A stretch of 64,000 nt of DNA from Schistocephalus solidus (Eukaryota; Platyhelminthes; Cestoda; Diphyllobothriidea; Diphyllobothriidae): NCBI GenBank assembly GCA_017591395.1, contig WEDG01004929.1:1-64000 (forward strand). Direction: 5' to 3'. Below the pieces are notes generated by a model, which searched no databases, was not told where the DNA came from, and was given only the letters and a program-made list of their open reading frames with translations. A program made the position numbers and the translations under genes. Positions 45,996-59,100 of this stretch are shown piece after piece. How positions within the stretch are numbered: position 1 is the stretch's first letter; each line of letters begins with the position of its first letter.

Positions 45996-48900
45996 GTAGG
46001 TCTCCCTCAAAAATCGTTTGATGTACTGAGGGGGTTGGACATCTCCTGACACGGGGAATGATCACCGTGAGTTAGAGCAACCGTAACAGAAAACCTCAGA
46101 GTTGATCTCCAGTCTTCATCGATAATCCTGTGACAGACAACCTCGCAATATGAATTAATTTTTTTTCTCGAAGAATTCGGACTAACGCCAACAAGTCCTC
46201 GAAAGCTCGACCTTCAAGCAGTGTCCGCGCGGTCACTGTTCTGCGATTGGAGAGTTCACTAGCCAATTGCGTTTATGCATTTATAAGTTAGACTGAAGCG
46301 AAGGCGTTGGTGACTGAATCCTTTCGACTACCCATTAGAGGTTTTTTATAAGGGGCCTAGAAAGGCCCTTTATGCCGAAATAATTGAGCTGCTTCAAGCC
46401 TGTGGGTATTGAGGGCCCGATAAAGGCAAGGTTTAAAGCCTAGACGAAGCTTTCAGGCAGTTGACGTACATGGCTTCTTTTACAAGACGGGAACGCGCAG
46501 TTTTAGGGGCGGGGAAACTAGAAAAACTTCATATTCAGGCATCTTAAAATAGTAATACTTCATTTTTACCGTCCTCCACCCTTGCAGCGTATGCCCACCT
46601 TCGTTTTCCAAAGAAGTCTGTCACAATGGGACTCGGCTGAGAATCAGTGCCATCTACGAACAGATAGCAGGCGGAAAATGCGAACGAAGGCTCAGTTCAC
46701 ACATCCTCCCTGATCTAGGTGAGTCATGCTTTGGGGTCGCCACAACAACTGGGGGTTGAATAGGCGTGAAAATATACTTACCCATCCCAACCCCCCTTTT
46801 GAATTCCGCCCACTTCAAGAATGCCCACCGCCCAGACGCGTGGAGGTTACACCCTGCGTGAACGGCCAAACCACTGAGGTTACCGAAGCCTACCAACTTT
46901 TGGACTGCAAGTGTACGAAGATTCTGCGCAGCCAACAGAAACCCTGTCGTGAGTTTAAATGACCTTCATAAATATAATGCGCCTTTTATAGTGCGTTATT
47001 TATCTACTGTGTGGTTGCGTGTTTCATGTCCCAACTAAGGTCTGTTCAAAGACAAATTGGCCAGTATTCTGGTATATAGCCTTGATTCGGGTTCAGAGGA
47101 CTGAGCTTGTGTTTAGTGTGCCAAACTTTGATCCGTCTTCCAGAAAACAGTAGTAGGATTGGACTCTCAACTATCAGCCTATGCCCCGTTGGATTTTTCA
47201 CCGTTGATGAAACTTATGATATTTATACCATAATAATGAAAATATGTTCTCCAGGCAGCGCCTAATTTTTCGGCGTGCCACATGTGTAGTAAGGTCCTCA
47301 AGTGCGCTCATTATCGTCTCTTTTTGCCTTGTTGGCTGGTGTCACAGTAGTGCTGTACCTCTGTGGGTTTGTGGACATCAAATTACATTGATCTGAAGTG
47401 TTTCGAGTTCATAATTTGGCTTGTAGTGATCCACAGTTATAGATCAGGAGGGTCTCTCGAATTCCTCCTCTACCTGATTACAGTGTTGGACGATGAACTC
47501 CTGTTTTTGGTCGCCATAATGTCCTGACCATTACGTATTATCCTGAAATCAGGTATGCATCCAATGTTTAGCTTTACATTCTTTTGCGTTCGGCTTTGTC
47601 CACATTCCTGTTCGTTATGTAAACTTCGGTAGAACTGGTACACCCGCATTTTCTATGTGCAGACACACCTTCATAGAAGGACAGGGTATCGCCGATACCA
47701 CAGTTTCTTCAAAATCATATTCATTCCCGTACACACTTTTGGACATGGAATCCGACTAAAACAGTTCCAGACTAAACACCAACTGGCCAAGAGAGTCTTT
47801 AAAAGGGGACTGCCAATTTAATCGGCCAGTCTCAGCCGTGCTTGTCATGACTCAGGATTACGGTACACGGCGCGAACTCGTCAGGCCGAGTGGTCCTTGT
47901 CATTTCACAGCAAATATCGCGCTTTTCCTCCTTATCACTGACTGCCTCATTATAATTTCCCAGTCATTAGTCTCGTAGGACACGTAAAATGCCAATTAAT
48001 TTGCTGAAATCTAAAAATCTTTGACTTCCGAGGGAAAAACTACACGAGTACTATTGCACCCGGAATAGGGCCCAACTTTGATTAACCAACTCCCCCCCCC
48101 GTTGTCTCAGTTTCTTAGAAGGAGACGTGAAGCACACATGTGTAGAACCCGTTTGTAGAATCGTAGTATGCGCTTGGTATTCAAAGGATTGAGTGACTCC
48201 TATAATATGTTTTCTCCTTGCTATGCGCACCTATAGGCGACGAAGCCGTTTATGGTGTCTTGAATTATTAGCGGTGCAGTATGTAGACTTGGTCCTTCAG
48301 GCCCGTGGCATTTCAGTAAACGGTAGCCATTATTAAGATCTACTTAAATTATGCCCTTTTAATGTCATAAGCGAGCCAGACACCTGCAGAGAACGCTTTT
48401 GTAGCACTTCAGCATGCGCTTTGTATTCAAAGGGTCCGGTAATCATTACGATCTTTTCTCTCCTGGATATGTGCACCTATAGGCGACGAAGCGTTCTATG
48501 CTGAATTGCATTATTATTTACATCTTCCTTTTTTGCATATCGCAGCGTGCAAACCGTGCGAAGTTATCCGCAGGGAATGCGATCCAACCACCCACTCTCG
48601 CGCGATCATCACAAAATGTTATTTACACACGGCCGAGGGTGAATGCAGGCCCGACCTGAAGGTCACTTATGAGCCATGTGGAAGTAAGTTCTCCCCAAGT
48701 AGTCTCAGTGCCCCTAAAAAAATAGGCAAAACGACAACTAGCTCTTCAGGAAAATAGTCAGCTCGTTGAATCATAGTCATTTGTAAACGAATAGCTGAGT
48801 TGATAAAAAATTCACTGGGAAGTGGCGTTGCAAACTAGCTCATCACCAGTTTGTACATTTCGTGGCTTTTTACCAGAAGAAATAGTGATGTAGTGCATGC

Positions 48901-51900
48901 CGGAACCAGGGACTTGTGAACTAGAGTAGTGGAGACTGTCGTTAGGTTGAATATATTAAGCCATGCTAAGGTGACACTTACCCATTTTACATGATTGCGT
49001 GACAAAATACAAGCGGTATACCTTACCTTTGGGCTTTCGTGTAGAACGCACGCAGACAGCCACATAACGACAATCAGTAGATAATCGCGAGGTTTTAGCG
49101 ATGAAGAGAAGGAAGGAGATGCAATGACCGTTCCTGGAGAATGGAAGGGATGTGAGGGGAGTATAAGCGTCTGGATCTACAAGTAACATCTCCTGCCTGG
49201 CATCTGTTTTCTAAGTCCCACATAACACTCCAAACAAGTTAGATAGAATTTAAATGCGCTCATAATGGGGTTTAGGACACGGTCGATCAAAAATCTTAGC
49301 CTACAATCCTTTATTACAGTTTACTTGTCATTATCGCCAACAGAACTTGTGATACTTTTATCTTTACTCGAAACAAAAAAAAATAGAATGCGAGAGCAAG
49401 CTGATAAAAAGAGCTGGACCATGCGATTTCTGCAAAGGACAAAGGGAAATCCAGTTGTTTACGACTTTCCGGGAAGAAGGAGGCCAAAGAAGATGTCTGA
49501 CTGCCAAGCAGGTCATCCAGGAGCCGTGCGGTAAGTAGACATGCTCCCGCAGCACCATAAAATTCCAGGAAACTACAATCTACATTAATGTCTACTCATT
49601 TAATGTTAGTACTGTAAGTAGGAGTTCAACAGGATGTGAAATCCGCCGCCTATTCTCGCTAAATTTTGTTCTTCTGAAGAAGTGTTGTCAACCTTTAGGT
49701 TACAGAACAAGACTCTATGTATGCTGGTCTAAGGCAACTTTGAACTGTAGCCATAAGTCTACTTTTTTTAGAATAGGTAACTTCTTTCGTAGAACAGCGA
49801 ATGTAACCATGCCGGCAGTAGGTCAGCGAAGAAATATATTGCCTTGTTTAATTTACAAGGAAATTAGTGCGCGATCTCTGAGTAACTCCTTCAGAAAAAC
49901 ATTTCAGGCTTGGTCCAAAATTTGATTGAAATATTTGAGTTGAAATCAATCAGTCACTGCGGAATAACCATGCAATAGTCACAAGCTGCCAACAGGCAGT
50001 CAGTAGTATAAACTGCATAATTATTTACCACACTCACAACACGGGAAGTCATAACCCATTCTTTATTAATTTGTTTTCCTGTCCTTTTTTTACTAAAAAG
50101 CATGCAAGCAAGGTGTTTGGTCGAGGAAGGTCTGCATAAACAAAGACACGATTGTGCGAAAGCTGATTCATCGTTCCCAGATCTCCTGTTCCATTTGCCA
50201 GGCCAAGAAATTCCAGATATTCGACAAAAAAATACGTGAGTTACTGCCTCTTTGTTTTCTGTGTACGAGCCCTCGGGGAAAAAATTGGTCACCTTATTGG
50301 AAACACGATTGTTTTTCTTAGGATGCCGGGGGAGAGTTGTTGTCCGTCAACCCTGCAGACTGGACGAAACCACTGGATACTGGTATCAGATTGTTCAAGT
50401 AATCAATGAATATCCGGAGAGCTGCGAGTGCAAGAGGTCAACTCATTCAGTCCGACAGATTTGTGGTGAGTTTACTGTCACTACTGAATAAGTTTTCTGC
50501 TCTCGCTTCCTTCGGTCTGCGACCGGCCTTTCCCGCGGTTCTGTGTGTGTGCGTGTGTCTCACACACATGCGAGATGTAAGCTTTTCAACCCCCTGTTGT
50601 GTGAAATCCTGGTGCTTGTGTTTGGGGGGCCAGGTCGTGTACGTAGTACACGTAGACGAGGTCACCAGCAGCTGCGACCACTTCCGCATCAGACAACTGA
50701 CCGGCTCGGACAGCGGTTTGACTGTGGGGGTGGGGGAAAGAGTGAGGTCGACAGCTCAGCGCATGTTTCTCACTATAAACAATCTGACGCGCTTGAATCT
50801 ATCACGGTGCGCTAAATGCCGTGGCTTGGAAGGTTGCCAACTGACGGGATAACTCGGACCGCTTGGTCAGCCAAATGTGTGTTTTGTGTGGATTGGTTGA
50901 CTGGCGGACTGAGAGTCAGGCTGCAATGGCTCCTTCTTAATGTGGCCTTTATGGCACTCCCACTCCGTGGGATCCGAGTCAGGTGTTGTGGCACTCTCAG
51001 GAGCGGCTACGGCCGCGCCAGCCACCTGCGCCCTCTCCTACCTCCGCTCTTCTTGACTCTGTCATGAAACCGGGCTCAGGTGGGAGAGGCGAAGAGAGTG
51101 CGGTAACGTTAAGCGCCGCGGTTGGAAGGTTGCCAACTGACAACTACACTCAGACCTCGTAGTTAGTCCAATGTGTGTTGTGTGGAGTGGCTGACTGCTG
51201 GTCTGAGAGGCTGAGCCCCTTCTAAAGGTTCTTTTTGAATTTGCCCCTGCCCCGTTCTGCTCAGGCTGTCCACGCGAGGTGAAGCGAGAGACATCCTGCT
51301 ACGCGCAAACTCACACCCTCTTCACAAGAGTGACCAGCTACCGATTGGACAGAGACGAGGCCTCGGGGCGGGCCTTCTGCCAGCCAGTAGTGCGCATTGA
51401 ACGCAGCCCCAGTCCCCCTTGTCCACCACCAAACGCAACCACAGGGGAGCCTCGGTACACCTGCGACCACAGTACATGCGAGAGGTCAGCCACTACGAAC
51501 GAATGGCGGCTGGATGGTTGTCAGTGCAAGCAGGTCAACCTGCGTAGGCCCGTTGGATTCTGTTGTAAGCACCTTTCCTACGTCCTACTTATCTTACTCC
51601 GTGGATAATTTATCCCGTTGCTACCCTCGTCTTATTCATCAAACAAGTGAAGGTATTAGTAAGATCTCATAATGCTTTTTGATCCCTCCTTGCAATTGAA
51701 AAAAAACGTAAGTCAGAAATGAATGTTTCCAAAGTTGCACATCTTTGTGTTGCCTGAATTACCCCGTTGCATGAAAGAAATCTTTCATCAGTTTATTTGA
51801 ACAATCCTTAATTTTCCTCCATGCTTACTTATTACTATTTTTGAAAGTACGTTCATTGATCGGGTTACGGGACATGCGCATCCGTTTACGCCTTGCGGTT

Positions 51901-54900
51901 CAATCTATATTCTTTGTAGGCAGTCACATAACGCCCGAAAATAATAAAGGGCCCTAGATGAATCCCCAGGATGCAGCAGATTGGAGGACGCACTTCCCAC
52001 GATAGATAGGTAGCTCAAGGTTAGAATAGGTTAAAGATAGGGAACTTCGCGAGTTGAACGGCCATCAGCCAGTACACAGTTTGATTACGGAGACAAAATG
52101 GCAACCTACTTGTTGCTTCCTGTGCCCAAGAGACACATTTCCCAGCTGTGGAAACTTATTACCGGAATGTTTGAAACTTCAAAATAAGTGCTTCTTTATT
52201 GTTTTAAGCGGTGTAACAAGTTACATTTCTTATATTATCGTTTGCAGGCTGCCCTAAACCTCGGTCAGAAGTCTCCGAGTGCATTGACAGGTCACGCACC
52301 GTTCGCCACATCTTCTTCGAACTCTTCAATGGTCAATGTCAGCGACATGTCACGATTTCCGAAGAGGCTTGTGGTAAGTACTCGTGGTAGCTCGTGTTCC
52401 CTACTCTGCCGCTAGCGCAGAAACAGATACGCGTCTACTGAAAATGCACCTATATCTTTATAGGCGATTTGAGCTCCAAGGACAGTTTCAACTGCGACGA
52501 GACAACTGGTATGAAGATTTTTACCACTGCTCGCTGGCAACATCTGCCAAGTGGAGGGAGTGTCGAAACGATCCAGATTCGACGCATACCAACACGTGAG
52601 TCCTGAAGATATTTAATGTTGGGCTGCTGACCAGCCAAAACCATTTCTTAGAAAAAAACCTACCACAGCACTCATCTTGATGCTGAGACTATTTCTGTGG
52701 GTGTTTCACGAAACAAAGTCTGATCGAGGGAGTTTGTATAATCAGGGAAATCTCAGCCATTGCCTTTCACCTGTGTTTTAGTCTCTCCTAGGGCAGAATG
52801 GGTATCCTTCGATCAAGGGAGACATAGTATCGAGGAAAGGGGTGATCGAAAGGTCATTTATAAGACCCTAGAACGAATCTCCTATTAACCACCCGTATTC
52901 CGTCATGTAACCAACTGCAGGTAGGCCAGATCGGCAGCCACGATTTAATCCTTACGTCGAATATTTCTGCTAGCCGTTGGCAGGATATTAGCTCATAAAG
53001 CAGCGTGGAACTGGGTGATTAACAGGAAGGGAATGAAACTCCTGTCTTCCATGCTGTGGATTGGGCAGTGACTGACTAAGAGCCCCAATTAGTCAGAAAT
53101 AGTCACTCTCATTTCACTTGATTTTCTTTTTACCAGTTCATAATTACTGCTCCTTATCGTTCGACCAACTATGAAGGCTCATATCCGAAGCTTCAATAAA
53201 AAAAACCTCGGCAAATGACAGTTACTCATCCTTGCTTCTTAGTTTGGCTTTTTATACTAGAAAAACGCATTATTTCAACGTCTTGAGTATACTGGACCAG
53301 TTCAGATATCTCATGTACATTCTTCTGTCTACAGTTTGCCAGGGGGTTGAGGTGGTGTCCGTGTCCAAGTGCCGAGAAGAACCCGGCAGCAATCGTCGAT
53401 TCCGCAATATCCTGATCATCACGCGAGCTCGAGAGGGTTGTGAGTGCGGGCCGCCGGTTTCCAGAATAATCACGGAGGCCTGTAGTTGTGAAGACGTGGA
53501 CAGTGGTGAGCTTGTGGAAGCTGGAACGCAGATGAAGGTGCAGACTGGCTGTCGTCCTGAATGCAAGCCCGGCTCAGATATATGCGGTTCTCTACAGTGC
53601 AAGAACATTCAGCAATGGTTCAAGATGGAGTTCATTAATGAGGAGGAGGACGTTGCCTTATTCAAGAACAATAGTCGTCCTCCGAGGTGCCGAAGGTCCC
53701 TGATCCGACGTGAGGTCTCCGACTGCTGTAGGTTTCAAAATGTGTCTTTTTATAAAAGATTCCCACACATACTGCCTGTGTGACTTTTCTTACTTATAAA
53801 CACACACGCACACAGGCTGTCCTACGACACCGGTTATCAAAAGGGAGTGCGATGCCTCTGGGAAAAGATGGCTTGTGAGGAAAACTGAATCGTATTTTGA
53901 CAGTGGTCTCTGTTCGCAGTCCGTGGTCACCTGGAGCGAACCCGTGAACTGTTCCAACGGTTTTGTGGGACGCGAGATCGGAGAACGTCGCCCAGACGGA
54001 ATGCAGGAAGTACGTCTTATCTTCGAGGCCGTCGAAGAATGCCGTTGTGAACGCTACCTGCAGCGTATAGACTGTCCATGGCGTAAGTATGATAACCCTG
54101 CTTCCTGTTCACCAAACGCCCTGCTGGAGTCACTGAGACAGAGAGAGGGCTAATGGTTTGCTCTTTATGTCCGCGTTTCAAATAGGATGCCCGCCACCTG
54201 AGACACGGACCTACTGCGATGCTAACTTAAATGAGACAGTCTTCGAAGTCGTTAAGCACGCGCTCATCGGATGCAAGTGTCAGCGACAAGTTCAACGTGT
54301 TATAAGCAGAGCAGGTGAATCGAAAACCATGTTATCATTAAACTTACATCTGGATGATTCCGCAGGCAAATATTGACACAATTCTGTCGCCTCATTTTTT
54401 AGTCTGTCCAAACTATTCCATCGTCGTTTCGCGGGAATGCTCTAAGGAAACTGGCCTTGAAACCGTCATAACCAAATCGATCGTCCAGGAGGGCTGTGAC
54501 TGTAAGGTTGTCATGCGCAAAAAAGAAGCCAAGTGTGGTAAGTAGCTTGACTATATCTGTTTTCCTTAAGAAAATTCAATTTCGATGTACTCGTTATTAT
54601 CGAGTTTCGCCTGTAATTTACAGCCTGTCCGCCTACCGAGCGCGGTCCTATGCTCTGCAATCGGGTGACCAATCGCATGGAGCAGAAAGTCAAGCAGTGG
54701 ATTCTGATTGGAGGACGGTGTCAGCCAATCGAGGATGTTGTTGGAAGACCAACTATCTGCGCCGATGAGGCCAACGTTGAGAACAGCACCGTCGCCACAC
54801 GCATGGTTTGCAATGAGAAAACGGGCTGGGGACAACTGACGCGGCCCATTTGGAGCGTGGAGAATTGCAGATGTGTTCGAAGTGTGAAAGTCCTTCGAGA

Positions 54901-56010
54901 AGGACCTTGTCGTAAGCCGTCCATCAGGACTTGGACATCAGTTTCTCCCCTTCCACTCCAGATGTTTCCCATTCAAAGCAACCTTTCTGTCTCTAGGTTG
55001 TCCACCCCCAAAGAGGTCGATTCAGTGCGATGCCAGCAAGGGAAGATTGGTTATCCGGACTGCAGTGTTTGAGTTAAACAAAGCGACCCTCCACTGTTCT
55101 GCTCATATACAGACAACTGAACGGAAAATAAGTAAGCTCTACTTGTTCTTTTCCTCAAAATGAAAGTACTTGAAAATTTGGCTGGATTCGTAGCCTGAGT
55201 TTGAGAATCTTCATACTTCCTGCCATCTTGCTGGGCCGGCGGTTTTCAGTGGATATTTACCAGGAAGTTGATATGAGCGTGGACTTATTTATTTTAACAG
55301 ACATGTGTTTCGACTGTAGTCTTTCATTTCCTAAAAGGCTGCCCTCAACCAGAGGAAATCGTCTCACCCTGCAACACAACCCTCCGCAAACAGAAGGTCA
55401 CAAAGATTACCTACAGAGTCGAGGACTGCAGTTGCAAACGAACCGAACACACCTCAGTCCTACCATGCGGGTGCCCACCTTCCACGAAGATTATTTCCAG
55501 TTCCCCCAAATGTGACTCGGAACGAAGTGAACGCATTTTTGAGACTAGTCGGAGGGAGTGGCGCGATAATCTGCGCGCCTGCGTTGAAGTAAAACAAACC
55601 CTGCGTATTCCCGTCGGTGAGCTGACTTACAGTGTGCTGTCTTATGATCCATTTCAATTACTGCCAGGACGACACCTAACGCGAAATGCACTTTCTGATT
55701 TTATCCAGTCTGCAAACCACACGTCGCTTACCAACTCGGGAAGTGTGTTAACGGAACCAAACTCCTGAAAACACGCATACTTACCCCGGATATCAATTCT
55801 TGCAGGTGTCTGGGCAGCGTAAAAATCCAAAGAATTTCTTGTGGTAAGTCATTCTCCACGTAACTTGGATGAAAATGGCTAAGATTAAGTAGAGGGACGT
55901 CTTGGAGAGATATTCCCACAACACCCACCCTCTTCTTCTTCTTCTTCTTCTTCTTCTTCTTCTTCTTCTTCTTCTTCTTCTTCTTCTTCTTCTTCTTTTT
56001 CTTCTTCTTC

Positions 56011-56042
<32 letters not shown>

Positions 56043-56096
56043 CTTCTTCTTCTTCTTCTTCTTCTTCTTCTTCTTCTTCTTCTTCTTCTTCTTCTT

Positions 56097-56127
<31 letters not shown>

Positions 56128-59100
56128 ACCTTCCCTCCTTGTCAATTCTCTCCTTCCCCCCTTCATACATTCTCCTCCTAAATACTCTCCTTGTTATCTA
56201 GCAGCTCCTTCCCATTTGTCGCTCTCTTTATCATCGATCTACACAGTTCCTTTCTCTGCACATAATCCTCGTCTCTGCTGAACTCACTATCTTGTTACTT
56301 CGCCCACCTCTTCCTCCCCGTCCAGTTACACCCTCCTTCGTCTTCACTCTAACTCTGCGTGCATACAAAAATATCGTGGGAAGGGTAGTAACCGATCCGG
56401 TTTGTAGACATACCTGTCCCGTTTTGCCTTGGGGTTCAGTCTAGAAACTCTATAAGCAGTCGCATGATGACTAGGAATATAGGCAGGACACTAAAATGGT
56501 GAGTTCTAGCTTATTAAACATCGTCAGCCAGTTCGAGTTGTTTGGGATTCGAACCCGACTTCATCAGCCAGTCGGTGTTCGGCACTATGCTGGACCACTG
56601 GGCCACGGACCCGCTGTAATGAAGGTTGCGGTCGTGGCTCAGTGATACAGCCTAAGATTCCGGATGCGAGTCACAGGTCACCAAACTCCGAAGTTTGATA
56701 TGGCTGACTGAAAACGGCTAAAAAGCCATAAATGGCCACTTCAATCTTCTTGGTCTTCGTTCGTGCTCTGATCCAAGTTTGGCGACATGCCTATGCTCGT
56801 CTGTGGCGGCGCCAACAATCTGCGCCCTCTCCCGCCTCCCGTATTCTTGACTCGCTCATAACACCGGGCCCAGGTGCGGGGGGATAGAGAGTGCGGTAGA
56901 TGCAGCGCAATTCTACTCTCACTATAACCATATTCGTGCAAAAGTCCCCGTTTCTGGTCCACCTTACTCCGGGACACACGGTGGACCTCCTCGGATACGA
57001 CAATCGACCTAACTACATATATGAATGACCCCGAAGTCCCGTGATATTGGCGTAACGTAGATGGAAGCAGAGTGGCCGGCAATCAGGAATTGCGTGTTTG
57101 TGGGAGTTCTAGACCAGGACCTGTAAGGCGCAAGGGAAACCCCTCTGTTTCATCATGCAATTAGGATAAAATAGTGAATACCTCAATCTCCCATGCATCC
57201 ACTGTCGCAAACAACAAAGTCTGAACACAAGACTTAACCGATGGGGCCTTAAAATGACTGACCAAATGGAAGTGGGTTAAAATCTAAATCTTCTCAGTTT
57301 GGCGTCAGGATATGGTTGGCTGACGGTGGCTGATAAGCTGAAAATGTTCATCCCAGTATCCCAGGGCTAAATTTCTTTATATCCAAAGCACCTTCATGTG
57401 TTTTTTGCTACCATAAATCCATATTCTTATAGCTTGCCCCCCAAGACGTCTGATAATCGGCCGATGCGCCACCGGTGCCTCGACAGCTCTGGCAGTGATC
57501 TTCATACGGAACTGGGATGAACGCCTGGGTCGATGCATCGTGGTTGATCGCTACCAGAAAAAGGCTATTTTGCACTTGTCCCGTTGCACGAGAGGAAGCC
57601 TTCTGCAAGGCCGGCGCAATGGAAATAAAGGCATGCCCAAAACATACATTTTGCTAAGCTTTTTATTTTTCTCAGAGTGTAATGTGCAAGCTTGAGGTAA
57701 ATTCTTAGGCATAGGCCTTTTGCAGTTCGGTTCGAAAGTTCACATCAACATTTGAACTGAAACCCATTGATGGAGTTATTATGTAATATTTACAAGTTAC
57801 TAACAGAGCATCAGTAGTATACAACTATTGATTTATTCACCACACTGGCAGCACCGGTGCTAAGTGAAAGCCCGCGCACGTGTTTCACAGCTGCGAGAAA
57901 TCTGGTTTATCACTGGTTTCCTCGGCGTTTCTCGTGAATTGTCTGCTATATTCTCCCTCCAAAAATGTTAAACATTATAGTTTCTTCAATTCTTCGGAAC
58001 AAACGCCTTCAGGCTTTGTTCGAAAGCTGTTATGAATATTTTGAAGACTGTAATTGAAAGTGTTTTTTTTTTATTCTTTCGATTTAACAGAAAGTCTCCT
58101 ATGAATTGTACGCTGAAAACTATGGTTGTCGACGCAAGGAGGAGGTTTATCGAGTTCGGTCGCAATGTCGAGCACAGACGAGGGAAGAGCGTGGTGAATG
58201 CAATCGTAAAACCTGCAAGCAAACCTCGGCGGTGTATGCGCGCACGTTTGATCCGAAGACTTGCCAGTGTGTTTGGACTTTGCAGGCACGCAGGGAATGC
58301 TCCTGTTGTGGTAGGTTATTGCCCAGAGTTATTTTTTTCAGCCGACTGGGTAGACATTTTCACGATGCTGACGTCGTCTTTTTGATCACTGTCTTTCCAT
58401 ACATAGGCTGCCCAAAAAGAAGCATCAAATTCCAGTGCTTTAACAACACAATTATCTACGCAACCGTTGATTACTTCATCCCCAAACAACCGAGCTGCCA
58501 GCTTGAATGTCAGAGAATGCGGAAAGTGTTCAAGAAACATGCGGGTAGGTGCAGCAAACAGTTAAAACCTATTAATTTTTACGACCAATCACTGCTGATG
58601 GCTTGGCGACTAGAACTCAAGAAATTTACTCAACTGGAAATGATTGCAGCTCAGTGCTCTGAACCACAGCTTTTTCTCATTTATGCCCAGTCACCTGGTC
58701 TATCAGTTGCCAAATCGACTGTTACCAATAATGCGAATCAAGCAATATTCACACGCGAGGATAAATTGTCACTGTTCATTTTGACTTCGCAGTACAAATG
58801 AGCTCCAATCAATGGCTTATACTGTAAAACACTACTGAAATAAAAAATTCCGCCATTTAACTTACGATGCGATCAGAAAGTAATGGGATCTTCTGTACTC
58901 GCTTAGCTGGCAGATACTGCCACGGTATGCCAGAAGTAGACCACTTGCCCTTAAATAGCGAGAGCGTGTTTTTTTTTTCTGAGTACATAATTTCTTGATC
59001 CGTCATGGCCCGCAAGCAACTAGCATTGATCTCAGTAATTGCAGACTTGTGCAAGTTTACTTTGACATGGTCATGATTATTATATTATTACTATCTGTAT

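Noticed and set aside
55902..56201. Long poly-Leu (+) and poly-Arg (-) open frames
   Set aside because: They are translations of the CTT microsatellite.
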